A DNA stretch of 64,000 nt from positions 62,001 through 126,000 of the forward strand of contig JACRFB010000059.1 in assembly GCA_016218045.1 (NCBI GenBank), given 5' to 3'. This stretch comes from Ignavibacteriota bacterium. GTDB lineage: Bacteria > Bacteroidota > Ignavibacteria > SZUA-365. The translations under genes and the position numbers were made by a program. The notes beneath the pieces were generated by a model, which saw nothing but the letters and a program-made list of their open reading frames with translations, was not told the DNA's origin and did not search any database. Positions 56,444 through 64,000 of this stretch are shown here, one piece after another (position 1 is the stretch's first letter; the number at the start of each line of letters is the position of its first letter).

Positions 56444-57568
56444 ATGTCCGATACATCCACCGCAGCTCTTGTCCTCGAAAACGGCGCCATCTTCCGCGGC
56501 CGCTCCATCGGCGCGCGCGAGGGCGCGGGCGGCGAGGTGTGTTTCAACACCAGCATGAGCGGGTACCAGGAGATCCTCACCGATCCCTCGTACTGCGGGC
56601 AGATCATCACCATGACGCATCCGATGATCGGGAATGTGGGCGTCAATGCCGAGGATGTGGAATCGCGCCGTCCCTGGGCGAGCGGCTTTGTCATGCGCGA
56701 ATACAGCGCGCGGTCCAGCAATTACCGGGCGCAGGGTACACTCGGCGAGTACCTCGCGGCCAACGGCATTCCGGCCATCGACGGCATCGACACGCGCCGG
56801 CTCACGCGTGTGCTGCGCAGTGAAGGCGCGATGCGCGGCTATCTCACCGGAGAGGAACTCGGCGACGAGGAATTACGCGCGCGCGTGGCGGCAGTGCCCG
56901 ACATCTCGAGCGCGGACCTCGCCGCGCGCGTCAGCACGCCTGAAACATACACATGGACAGAGACTGCGCGCTGGGACTACGGCACTCCCGCGGCCGCGCG
57001 CCGCTACCGCGTGGCCGTGCTCGATTACGGCGTGAAGCACAACATACTGCGCCGCCTCGCCACCTTCGGTTGCGACCTCACCGTGTTTCCCTCCACCGCC
57101 GACGCCGCCGCGGTGCTCGCAGCAGAACCCGACGGGATTTTCCTCTCGAACGGCCCGGGCGATCCGGGATCCGTGGCGCAGGCCGTCGACACCATCAAGG
57201 GCCTGCTGGGCCGCGCGCCCATATTCGGCATATGCCTCGGACATCAACTGCTCGCGCTCGCCTTCGGCGCGCGCACGTACAAACTGAAGTTCGGACACCG
57301 CGGTGCGAATCATCCCGTGATGTTTCTTCGCGACCGCAGCATCGAGATCACATCGCAGAATCACGGCTTCGCCGTGGATGCCGCCACGCTGCCTTCCGAC
57401 CTTGAACTCACGCACCTCAACTTGAACGACAACACGGTCGAGGGATTCCGGCATCGCGACCTGCTCGTATTCTGCGTGCAGTATCATCCCGAGGCGAGCC
57501 CGGGTCCGCACGACAGCGACTATCTCTTCCGCGAGTTTTGCGGTTTGATGGACGCCGCCGCCGGCTGA
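56444..57568 (+). CDS. carA: Carbamoyl-phosphate synthase small subunit
   Basis: A 374-aa glutaminase subunit that supplies ammonia to CarB for pyrimidine and arginine synthesis. The N-terminal domain shows LENGAIFRGRSIGAREGAGGEVCFNTSMSGYQEILTDPSY. The class I amidotransferase domain has the nucleophile Cys in IFGICLGHQLLALAFGA, then FGHRGANHPV, and the His/Glu pair in VQYHPEASPGPHDS. carB is not adjacent. The gene begins 16 bases after the BNR gene. Confidence 0.97.
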   Translation: MSDTSTAALVLENGAIFRGRSIGAREGAGGEVCFNTSMSGYQEILTDPSYCGQIITMTHPMIGNVGVNAEDVESRRPWASGFVMREYSARSSNYRAQGTLGEYLAANGIPAIDGIDTRRLTRVLRSEGAMRGYLTGEELGDEELRARVAAVPDISSADLAARVSTPETYTWTETARWDYGTPAAARRYRVAVLDYGVKHNILRRLATFGCDLTVFPSTADAAAVLAAEPDGIFLSNGPGDPGSVAQAVDTIKGLLGRAPIFGICLGHQLLALAFGARTYKLKFGHRGANHPVMFLRDRSIEITSQNHGFAVDAATLPSDLELTHLNLNDNTVEGFRHRDLLVFCVQYHPEASPGPHDSDYLFREFCGLMDAAAG

Positions 57569-57585
57569 AAAAGAAAGGACACACC

Positions 57586-58167
57586 ATGCGACGCCTGATC
57601 CTTCTCCTCATGGCGTTGACAGTCAGCGCCTGCGCGCAACGGAAACAGGAGGACACACACATGGAGAAAGCGACATTCGGAGCCGGATGCTTCTGGTGCG
57701 TCGAGGCCGTATTCGAACGCCTTCCGGGCGTCTCGGCCGTCGAGGCCGGCTACGCCGGCGGACATGTGGCGAATCCGACCTATGAACAGGTATGCACGGG
57801 CAGCACAGGCCACGCGGAAGTGGCCCAGATCACCTTCGATCCGAAAGTGATCAGCTACGAGACGCTGCTCGAGATGTTGTGGAAATCGCACGATCCGACG
57901 ACACTCAACCGCCAGGGCGCGGACGCGGGCACACAATACCGTTCCGCCATTTTTACACACAGCGACGCGCAGCGGCTCGCGGCCGAAAAATCGAAGGCGC
58001 AGGCCCAGTCGTTATTCGATCGCCCCATCGTGACGGAGATTGTGCCGCTCGAAAAATTCTACGCGGCCGAGAATTATCATCAGGATTACTTCCGGAACAA
58101 CCGCGCGGCGCCTTACTGCCGCTTGGTGATCGAGCCGAAACTTAAAAAACTCAACATCCCCCACTGA
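57586..58167 (+). CDS. msrA: Peptide methionine sulfoxide reductase MsrA, lipoprotein-like
   Basis: 193 aa; ATG 57586 gives a lipobox (LTVSAC at residue 16), so the enzyme is probably exported. Catalytic GCFWC lies near residue 34 (FGAGCFWCVEAVF), then GYAGGHVANPTYEQVCTGSTGHAEV, TLLEMLWKSHDPTTLNRQGADAGTQYRSAIF and NYHQDYFRNN. It repairs S-methionine sulfoxide. A further Cys lies at APYCRLVI, which may recycle the active site. Cytoplasmic MsrA would normally lack the lipid signal. Confidence 0.95.
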   Translation: MRRLILLLMALTVSACAQRKQEDTHMEKATFGAGCFWCVEAVFERLPGVSAVEAGYAGGHVANPTYEQVCTGSTGHAEVAQITFDPKVISYETLLEMLWKSHDPTTLNRQGADAGTQYRSAIFTHSDAQRLAAEKSKAQAQSLFDRPIVTEIVPLEKFYAAENYHQDYFRNNRAAPYCRLVIEPKLKKLNIPH

Positions 58168-58185
58168 CGCAGCACCTCGCCGCGC

Positions 58186-58851
58186 ATGCGTTTCCTGGCC
58201 TTTGCCGACATACACGGACGTTTCGACACGGTGCTGCGCATCGTGGACGCGGAGCATTGCGACGGCGTGCTCCTCGCGGGCGATCTGACCGCGCGGTCGA
58301 TCGGCGAGGTGGAGCACGGCGTGCGTGAACTCTTCGCACGCGGCAAATGGGTGCTGGGCGTGGCGGGCAACATCGACACACGTTCCACCGACCACCTGCT
58401 CGAGAGTTTCGAGGCGAGCATCAACGGCGAGGGACGCCTGATTGGCGACATCGGTTTCTTCGGCGCGTCGGGAGGTCCGATTACAACACTCCGCATGCCG
58501 TACGAACTCACCGAGACGCAGTTGCTCGAGGAGGCGGAACGCGGGTACGCGGAAGTGCGCAGCGCGCGCAAGACGGTGTTTGTACCACATGCCCCGCCCT
58601 ACGGCACGCGGCTCGACCTCACACGCGAAGGACGCCACGCGGGCAGCACCGCCGTGCGCGAGTTCATCGAGGCTCGGCTTCCCGACCTTGTCGTGTGCGG
58701 CCATATCCACGAGGCCCGCGGCATCGAATATATCGACGGCTCGACCATCGTCAATTGCGGGTCCGCCGCCGAGGGATCGTATTGTGTGATCGACCTCGGC
58801 GACGAACTGCGCGTCGAAATGCGGACGCTCGAAGAGCCGTCCGCGAACTGA
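58186..58851 (+). CDS. Calcineurin-like metallophosphoesterase
   Basis: 221 aa with a dinuclear metal site: FADIHGRFDT (D-x-H), LLAGDLTAR (GD), VAGNIDTRS (GN in place of GNHD), VPHAPPYGTR and CGHIHEARG (final GHxH). The family includes nucleotide phosphodiesterases. Substrate unknown. It ends directly beside the ferritin stop on the opposite strand with no gap. Confidence 0.93.
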   Translation: MRFLAFADIHGRFDTVLRIVDAEHCDGVLLAGDLTARSIGEVEHGVRELFARGKWVLGVAGNIDTRSTDHLLESFEASINGEGRLIGDIGFFGASGGPITTLRMPYELTETQLLEEAERGYAEVRSARKTVFVPHAPPYGTRLDLTREGRHAGSTAVREFIEARLPDLVVCGHIHEARGIEYIDGSTIVNCGSAAEGSYCVIDLGDELRVEMRTLEEPSAN

Positions 58852-59379
58852 TTACGCGGCCGTTTTGGCTGCCGACGCCGCGGCGGAGGCCATGGCCTTC
58901 TTCCCCAGTTCCTTGTCGATGAAATAGAGGCCGCGGCCTTCGTGGCCGATCATGCGGATCTTGTCGAGCAGTGCCGAGAACAGCGCTTCCTCCTCGTGCT
59001 GTTCCGACACGTACCACTGCAGGAAATTCAGCGTCGAATAATCCTTCTCCTCGTAGGCGAGCGCAACGAGTGTGTTGATCCTGCCGGTCACGAATTTCTC
59101 GTGCTCGAGGATCTGCGTGAACATCGCTTCGAGAGAGGTGTACTCGTGCTGCGGTTTCTCCTGCGCGGGGACAAGCGCCAGCGCGCCGATCTCGCTCAGA
59201 TACGTGAACAGCTTCATCCCGTGCATGCGCTCTTCCTCGGCGTGTATCGACAGGAAGGCGGTGCCTCCTTCGAGGCCCTTCACGGCGCACCACGCCGCCA
59301 TTTGCAGGTAGAGGTTCGACGATTCGAATTCAACACGGATCTGGTCGTTCAGTGTGTCGATCATTTTCTGCGATAACAT
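58852..59379 (-). CDS. ftnA: Ferritin
   Basis: 175-aa iron-storage subunit with ferroxidase-site residues: E in RVEFESSNLYLQMAAWC, EEERMHGMKLF (E-x-x-H), and E in WYVSEQHEEEALF. Haem-binding Met of bacterioferritin is not evident. The C-terminal 20 residues are Ala rich (MASAAASAAKTAA), longer than in E. coli. It follows proS by 27 bases on the same strand. Confidence 0.95.
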   Translation of the reverse strand: MLSQKMIDTLNDQIRVEFESSNLYLQMAAWCAVKGLEGGTAFLSIHAEEERMHGMKLFTYLSEIGALALVPAQEKPQHEYTSLEAMFTQILEHEKFVTGRINTLVALAYEEKDYSTLNFLQWYVSEQHEEEALFSALLDKIRMIGHEGRGLYFIDKELGKKAMASAAASAAKTAA

Positions 59380-59406
59380 GGGGACTCCTCGTTTGGTGTA
59401 TGTGCG

Positions 59407-61134
59407 TTAAGAAATATCGGCTGTGTCGTTCTTGAGTTTATCCAGCAATTCGCCGCAGACGCGGACGGCGTCGCTTACCTGCGCGATGACACGCTCGCCC
59501 GTGCGGCGGACCTTGATTTCGACGTTGCCATCCTTCAGGTGTTTCTCGCCGGCGATGACGTTTAAAGGCAGGCCGAGCAGATCGGCGTCCTTGAATTTGA
59601 ATCCGGGACTCACACCCGCGCGGTCGTCGAACAACACGTCGAGACCGGCGGCCCCGAATTCCTGGTAGAGCTTCTCGGCGTGTTCACGCACGGTGTCGCT
59701 CTCGATCTTCAACGCGGTGAGCTGCAGGTCGAATGGCGCGACGGAAGGGTGCCAGACAATGCCGTCCGCATCGTGACGCTGCTCGATGTGGCAGGCGACC
59801 ACACGCTCGACACCGATGCCGTACGAACCCATGATGATGGGATGCTCCTCGCCCTTCTCGTCGAGGAAGGTGGCGCGCATGGCCTGCGAGTATTTTGTCC
59901 CGAGCTTGAAGATGTGACCGACCTCGATGGCCTTCTTCACACTCAACGGTTTGCCGCCGCGCGGATCCGGTTCACCTTCCACGACGGTGCGCAGATCGTG
60001 ATACGCGCTGATGTTCGCGTCCCGGTCGAGATCGATGTTTCGGTAGTGGAAGCCATTTTCATTCGCGCCGCTCACCATGCCATTCGCGTGGGCGATGCGG
60101 GTGTCGGCGATCTGTGTGATGGCCGACGCGAGATTGATCGGGCCGATCGAGCCCGAGTCCGCGCCCGTGAGTCCGGCAAGCTCCTCGTCGCGCGCGGGGC
60201 GCACATGGGCGGCGCCAAGCGCGCCCTGCAGTTTCGCCTCGTTGAGCTGGTCGTTGCCGCACATGAAGATGAGGTACGGTTTCTCGTCGGCGAAATACAC
60301 GAGCGACTTCGCGCAGCGTGTTTCCTCGATGTCGTACTGTTCGACCAGATCGTCGATACTTTTCGCCGTCGGCGTCGCGAACTTCTCGGCGGGTCCCGGA
60401 TCCGCCACACGGCCTATCGCGGGAATACCGGACGTGGCTACCTCGATGTTCGCCGCGTAGCCGCTTTCGAGATTAAACGCGCAGAGATCCTCGCCGGCAT
60501 CGGATTCGACCATGAACTCCTCGGAACCGCTGCCGCCCATGGCGCCGCTCGAGGCGCCGACCACGAAGAAGGTCAGTCCGCAACGCGCATAGATGCGGCA
60601 GTAGGCGTCATGATGTTTCCGATAGGACTCGTCGAGCCCCTCCTGCGTCGCATCGAGCGAGTAGGCGTCTTTCATCGTGAACTGCCGGCCGCGGATCACG
60701 CCCGACTTCGGACGCGGCTCGTTGCGGAACTTGGTCTGGATCTGATACCAGATCTGCGGCATGTCCTTGTACGACTTTACGAAGGCGCGCGCGATGCTCG
60801 TCATGATTTCCTCATGCGTGGGCGCGAGCACGTAGTCGCGGTTCTTCAGATGGAACATCGTGTCGCCGAAGGCCTCGACGCGCCCCGTCTCTTCCCAGAT
60901 CTCCACAGGATTCAACGCGGGGAGGTGGAATTCCTGACCGCCGATGGCGTCCATTTCCTCGCGGATGATGTTCATCACTTTTTTCCACACCCTGTAGCCG
61001 AACGGCAGCAGCGAATAGATGCCCGCGGACAGCGGACGGATCATGCCGGCCCGCAGCATCAATTGATGACTGGGCATTTGCGCGTCGGCGGGAATTTCCT
61101 TGAGAGTCGGGACAAAATACTTCGTAAGACGCAT
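59407..61134 (-). CDS. proS: Prolyl-tRNA synthetase (bacterial type)
   Basis: A 575-aa class II synthetase. Motif 1 region GMIRPLSAGIYSLLPFGYRVWKKV, motif 2 with IWYQIQTKFRNEPRPKSGVIRGRQF, motif 3 with MGSYGIGVERVVACHIEQRHD. The INS editing domain lies between about 220 and 395 (ESDAGEDLCAFNLESGYAAN; VYFADEKPYLIFMCGNDQLNE), so mischarged Ala-tRNA-Pro can be hydrolysed. This marks the bacterial rather than the archaeal type. A 349-base gap precedes it. Confidence 0.97.
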   Translation of the reverse strand: MRLTKYFVPTLKEIPADAQMPSHQLMLRAGMIRPLSAGIYSLLPFGYRVWKKVMNIIREEMDAIGGQEFHLPALNPVEIWEETGRVEAFGDTMFHLKNRDYVLAPTHEEIMTSIARAFVKSYKDMPQIWYQIQTKFRNEPRPKSGVIRGRQFTMKDAYSLDATQEGLDESYRKHHDAYCRIYARCGLTFFVVGASSGAMGGSGSEEFMVESDAGEDLCAFNLESGYAANIEVATSGIPAIGRVADPGPAEKFATPTAKSIDDLVEQYDIEETRCAKSLVYFADEKPYLIFMCGNDQLNEAKLQGALGAAHVRPARDEELAGLTGADSGSIGPINLASAITQIADTRIAHANGMVSGANENGFHYRNIDLDRDANISAYHDLRTVVEGEPDPRGGKPLSVKKAIEVGHIFKLGTKYSQAMRATFLDEKGEEHPIIMGSYGIGVERVVACHIEQRHDADGIVWHPSVAPFDLQLTALKIESDTVREHAEKLYQEFGAAGLDVLFDDRAGVSPGFKFKDADLLGLPLNVIAGEKHLKDGNVEIKVRRTGERVIAQVSDAVRVCGELLDKLKNDTADIS

Positions 61135-61483
61135 GAATGGATCGCTTGTTGATGAGTGCGGTATTGTATAACGAACAGAAAGTCTTACAAGATACTACGC
61201 ACCCGAGTGGGAAGGAAACGCGGGTGTTTTCGGACGGGCGCCCGATATGACGGGGATACGCGGGGAAACGGCTCACAGCGTCGTGCTTGCACTGTCGTGC
61301 ATGTGTCGCCGCACAAAATCACGTATTCACACGTATTGCGTGATCGGGTACAGTGGCGTAGGTTACCTCGTCATTCCGCTGCACCGGACTGCTCACCCCA
61401 GGGAGTGGGCCCACCGAGCAGAGACGCAGACGTGAATGGACCATTGGATTCACTGCGCCACACAATCATTCGGAGATTTCGCC
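61135..61483. other. 349-base divergent gap with repeats and hairpins before the M43 protease gene
   Basis: No gene is supported. There is a direct repeat CACGTATT twice (61320-61337 region) inside an inverted pair ATCACG (61318-61323)/CGTGAT (61339-61344), suggesting a regulator site. A second hairpin has CTGCTC (61389-61394) with GAGCAG (61416-61421), enclosing CCCA/TGGG. Both lie in the probable leader of the protease gene. A clear promoter box was not found. Confidence 0.5.
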
Positions 61484-63061
61484 ATGAAATCCGTCGCCTT
61501 ATGGGCTCTCCTGCCGGTCGTGCTATACGTACTGCTTCCTGCTCTGCCCGTGTACGCGCAGGATGAAGTTCATCCCTGCTGGACAATGGAGTACCTCGAC
61601 ATTCTGAAGAAACAGGATCCATCCCTCGATGGAAAAATGCGCTGGCAGGAGGAAGTGCTTCAAAGCACGCTCCGCGATCAGCGAAGTGCAGCACAAAACT
61701 CGCTGCGAAAAACTACGGCGGTGATCACCATTCCCGTGGTGGTGCACATCGTGTATAACACTCCCGCGCAGAACATACCGGACCAGCGTGTCTACGATCA
61801 GATCGCCATAACGAACCGCGACTTTGCGGGCCTGAATCCGCATTCGATGTACATGTTCCCGCACTCTCTGAAAGCCGACATGGAAATCCAATACTGTCTG
61901 GCACAGAAGGCGCCGGATGGATCTCCCACAACCGGTATCGAACGAGTGTACACCACAAAAACCATGTTTACGGGGGATTCCATCAAGTATACACGTCTTC
62001 TTGGTACAGATGCATGGGATCCGACGATCTACATGAACATTTGGGTCTGCAACACCTCGGGGGTGTGCTGGGGCAGATTCCCCGGTACAGGGGTGACCGA
62101 TGCGTATGGCGTTGTAATGCACCATGGTTATTTCGGGTACATCGATTCCACATTAAACATGGGCAGTGGTGGTGTGACCACGCATGAACTGGGTCATTGC
62201 CTGGATCTCCGGCACACATGGGGCGACGATGGCACCGCGTGCACAGGCAGCGACATGGCAGCGGATACACCGAACGAAGCGGGGTACACATCCGGATACC
62301 ACACGGGCCTGCTCACAGACGTGTGCTCACCAGTGAGTCCGGGAATCATGTACATGAACTTTATGGACTACACCAGTGATCGAGTACTCGCCAACTTCAC
62401 GCCCGACCAAAAGGCGCGTGCCCAAGCATGTTTTGCATCCCCGAGTGGTCCACTTCTTCCCCTGCTCGCATCCACAGCATGCTCGGCTCCATCGTCCTGT
62501 GAAGTGCCAACATCGCTCAAGGCCGGTTCGCTCACGCGCACAAAGGCGACAGTGTCTTGGACTGCAATGGTGAATTCGATTGGTTATAATGTGCGTTACA
62601 GGAAAGTCGGCACTACCACCTGGAGTTCGACGTCCTCACCCACAAACAGCAAACAATTGACAGGATTGATCAAGAACACGTTCTACGAATTCCAGGTGCA
62701 AAACATATGTTCATCCACTTCCGCGTATTCCCCGTCGAAGACGTTCCAGACACCCAAGACCGGTCCGGCGAAGGAAAACAGCATAAACGAGACGGAGCCG
62801 CCCGAAGTCTTCACACTGTTCCCGAATCCGACAGCGGATTATACGAACCTGTTTTACACGCTGACGGAAACCGGTCTCGTCTCGATTCACGTCTTTAATT
62901 CGGCGGGAGCCGACGTGGATTATATCGCACCCACGCATCTGCAGGACGCGGGCACCTACACCTTCCAGTACAACGTGTCGCATCTCCCCGCAGGGATGTA
63001 TTTCATCCGGATCACCGCGGGACCCAATTCTTCTACGCGACTGCTCACCATTCGCCGCTGA
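61484..63061 (+). CDS. Secreted M43-type (pappalysin-like) metalloprotease with T9SS sorting domain
   Basis: 525 aa from ATG 61484, which gives a signal peptide (LLPVVLYVLLPALPVYAQ). The zinc site is H234-E-L-G-H238-x5-H244 (VTTHELGHCLDLRHTW), the extended metzincin motif, with a Met-turn MNFMDYT later. The pre-domain ITIPVVVHIVYNTPAQNIPDQRV is typical of M43B cytophagalysins. A fibronectin III-like module (about 345-435, SLTRTKATVSWTAMVNSIGYNVRYRK) precedes the T9SS end (VFTLFPNPTADYTNLFY, GMYFIRITAG). Predicted surface or extracellular protease. Its close relatives are often T9SS cargos. Confidence 0.92.
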   Translation: MKSVALWALLPVVLYVLLPALPVYAQDEVHPCWTMEYLDILKKQDPSLDGKMRWQEEVLQSTLRDQRSAAQNSLRKTTAVITIPVVVHIVYNTPAQNIPDQRVYDQIAITNRDFAGLNPHSMYMFPHSLKADMEIQYCLAQKAPDGSPTTGIERVYTTKTMFTGDSIKYTRLLGTDAWDPTIYMNIWVCNTSGVCWGRFPGTGVTDAYGVVMHHGYFGYIDSTLNMGSGGVTTHELGHCLDLRHTWGDDGTACTGSDMAADTPNEAGYTSGYHTGLLTDVCSPVSPGIMYMNFMDYTSDRVLANFTPDQKARAQACFASPSGPLLPLLASTACSAPSSCEVPTSLKAGSLTRTKATVSWTAMVNSIGYNVRYRKVGTTTWSSTSSPTNSKQLTGLIKNTFYEFQVQNICSSTSAYSPSKTFQTPKTGPAKENSINETEPPEVFTLFPNPTADYTNLFYTLTETGLVSIHVFNSAGADVDYIAPTHLQDAGTYTFQYNVSHLPAGMYFIRITAGPNSSTRLLTIRR

Positions 63062-63080
63062 GTCCAGTAGTCGTTCTTGC

Positions 63081-63113
63081 GGTCGCGGGTTCTCGACGAG
63101 AGGACCCGCGACC
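63081..63113 (+). terminator. Hairpin after the M43 protease gene
   Basis: GGTCGCGGGT/ACCCGCGACC (10 bp) is extended inside by TCTC/GAGA with a 2-base bulge, 19 bases after the stop codon. No U-tract. Confidence 0.75.
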
Positions 63114-63247
63114 TTGGGTAATGGGACAAACGGCGGCACCCGTACCACTCGGGGAGAATAAACCGGATTCATGACCGAGACCCGCGCGAAGAAGATGGTA
63201 AAACACGGGCGCCTGTGTCAGGTTTCGACTCGATGCAGTATCTTTCC

Positions 63248-64000
63248 ATGAACAAACATCCATCGAGTCCGAATATGGGTTGTATTCGCGTGTGGATTCC
63301 CGTGCTGTGTCTGTGCGGAGTGCTTACTCCGCTGCACGCGCAGTGGCAGTTAATGGTGCGGCAGGTGCGTTTGTCGGATCTGCCCGTGGTGCACATGAAC
63401 GTGCTGATGCTCGAGGAGGGCCGGCCGTACGTGCTTGCCGGAAGCTCGACGTGGGAGGTGCAGGTGGACAATGTGCCCGTGCCGGTTGAGGTCACATGTC
63501 CCGACACAACGTGGCGCAACTCGGTGGCCATGGTGCTCGACAATTCCGGCTCCATGATCGGCGGACCATTCGACATGCTGCAGTCCGCGGCATCGACGCT
63601 GGTGACCGCCTTCGGGATGTATGACGAGGGCGCCATTTTTGCGTACAAGAGCGGGCCTCTGCGTGTGTGTGATTTTACCACGGACAAGGACACCCTCCGC
63701 GCATCGATATCCCGCATGCGCGCGTGGGGGAACACGTACATGACCGTCACCGTACTGCAAGCGCTGAGGGAGTTGGTGCAACGCGGCGGGAAACGTTCGC
63801 TCGTGGTGTTCAGCGACGGCGTCGATGTGATGCTCGACGACAGCGTGTCGGTCATTCGCGCGATCGCCCTGGGCGGCGAGGTGCGGCTCTTCACCATCGG
63901 GTACGGATTCAACTCCAACGGCGACCGCGCGCTGCAGACATTGGCCAACAGTACGGGCGGCCGGCATTGGCACGTGGAGAACGCCTCCCAGTTCAACAAC
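63248..64000 (+). CDS. Secreted von Willebrand factor A-domain protein (3' end outside window)
   Basis: The frame is open from ATG 63248 to the window end, giving 251 codons. A signal peptide (VWIPVLCLCGVLTPLHAQ) precedes a beta-rich stretch and then a vWA domain with the MIDAS metal motif D-N-S-G-S (residues 98-102, VAMVLDNSGSMIGG), followed by a conserved T position (NTYMTVTVLQAL) and VVFSDGVD. vWA domains bind metal-dependently to partner proteins. The missing end may carry a T9SS domain, as in neighbours. The ATG is preceded by no strong SD. Confidence 0.85.
   Translation, partial: MNKHPSSPNMGCIRVWIPVLCLCGVLTPLHAQWQLMVRQVRLSDLPVVHMNVLMLEEGRPYVLAGSSTWEVQVDNVPVPVEVTCPDTTWRNSVAMVLDNSGSMIGGPFDMLQSAASTLVTAFGMYDEGAIFAYKSGPLRVCDFTTDKDTLRASISRMRAWGNTYMTVTVLQALRELVQRGGKRSLVVFSDGVDVMLDDSVSVIRAIALGGEVRLFTIGYGFNSNGDRALQTLANSTGGRHWHVENASQFNN

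Noticed and set aside
54388-56721. Long minus-strand open frame (777 codons) opposite the large BNR gene
   Set aside because: The plus-strand frame has a signal peptide, repeats and a T9SS domain; the minus frame has none.

Overview
This window comes from a GC-rich bacterial chromosome, most likely from a diderm of the FCB superphylum (Bacteroidota / Ignavibacteria / Kapabacteria-like). The main evidence is repeated type IX secretion (T9SS) C-terminal sorting domains ending in PNPF/PNP-type motifs on five secreted proteins. Supporting evidence is a PorV-like barrel, a DUF4835 (PorD-like) protein, a Y_Y_Y sensor kinase, and promoter-like sites of the Bacteroidota form (TTG, about 19-21 bases, TAnnTTTG) with few strong Shine-Dalgarno sequences. 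The class cannot be fixed from this window. No tRNA, rRNA, CRISPR array, prophage or insertion sequence was seen; the region reads as core chromosome with some lineage-specific envelope genes.

Layout. 1-6.8 kb: tail of a T9SS cargo protein, a double-OmpA-domain outer membrane protein, a HyaD/HycI-like peptidase, and a sensor kinase with its LuxR-type response regulator. 6.8-11.4 kb: convergent glycogen branching and debranching enzymes; the branching gene has a perfect 20-bp palindrome in front of it. 11.5-14.2 kb: a secreted M6-like metalloprotease and an agmatinase. 14.2-22.7 kb: a long minus-strand operon yggS-divIVA-punA-DUF2905-ileS-dksA-lspA-rluD, whose order resembles the ylmE-divIVA-ileS-ylyA-lspA-ylyB cluster of Firmicutes. 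22.7-25.5 kb: a PfkB-fold protein with a degenerate active site behind a long, potentially structured leader, then aat, then a XerC/D-like protein with no catalytic tyrosine. 25.7-30.4 kb: gyrA and a three-gene unknown envelope operon.

30.4-37.3 kb: a T9SS cargo protein, methylmalonyl-CoA epimerase, uvrC with a TPR protein, and a DsbD-N-like/thioredoxin-like pair. 37.3-43.8 kb: a complete TetR-controlled RND efflux operon (tetR-tolC-MFP-RND) with a palindromic operator candidate. 43.9-49.2 kb: envelope proteins (a possible DUF5683-like protein, a divergent deacetylase-like protein, PorV-like, PorD-like), an enoyl-CoA hydratase, and a small secreted protein. 49.5-58.9 kb: murA with two overlapping secreted-protein genes, a 927-aa BNR-repeat T9SS cargo protein, carA, msrA and a phosphodiesterase. 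58.9-61.1 kb: ferritin and proS. 61.5-64 kb: a secreted M43 metalloprotease and the start of a secreted von Willebrand A-domain protein cut by the window edge.

The most unusual items are two adjacent proteins that keep a family fold but have lost key catalytic residues (PfkB-like and XerD-like), a DksA-family zinc-finger protein carrying a histone-H1-like Lys/Ala/Pro tail of more than 200 residues, and the structured leader before the PfkB-like gene. No clearly new multi-gene defence or metabolic system could be demonstrated.
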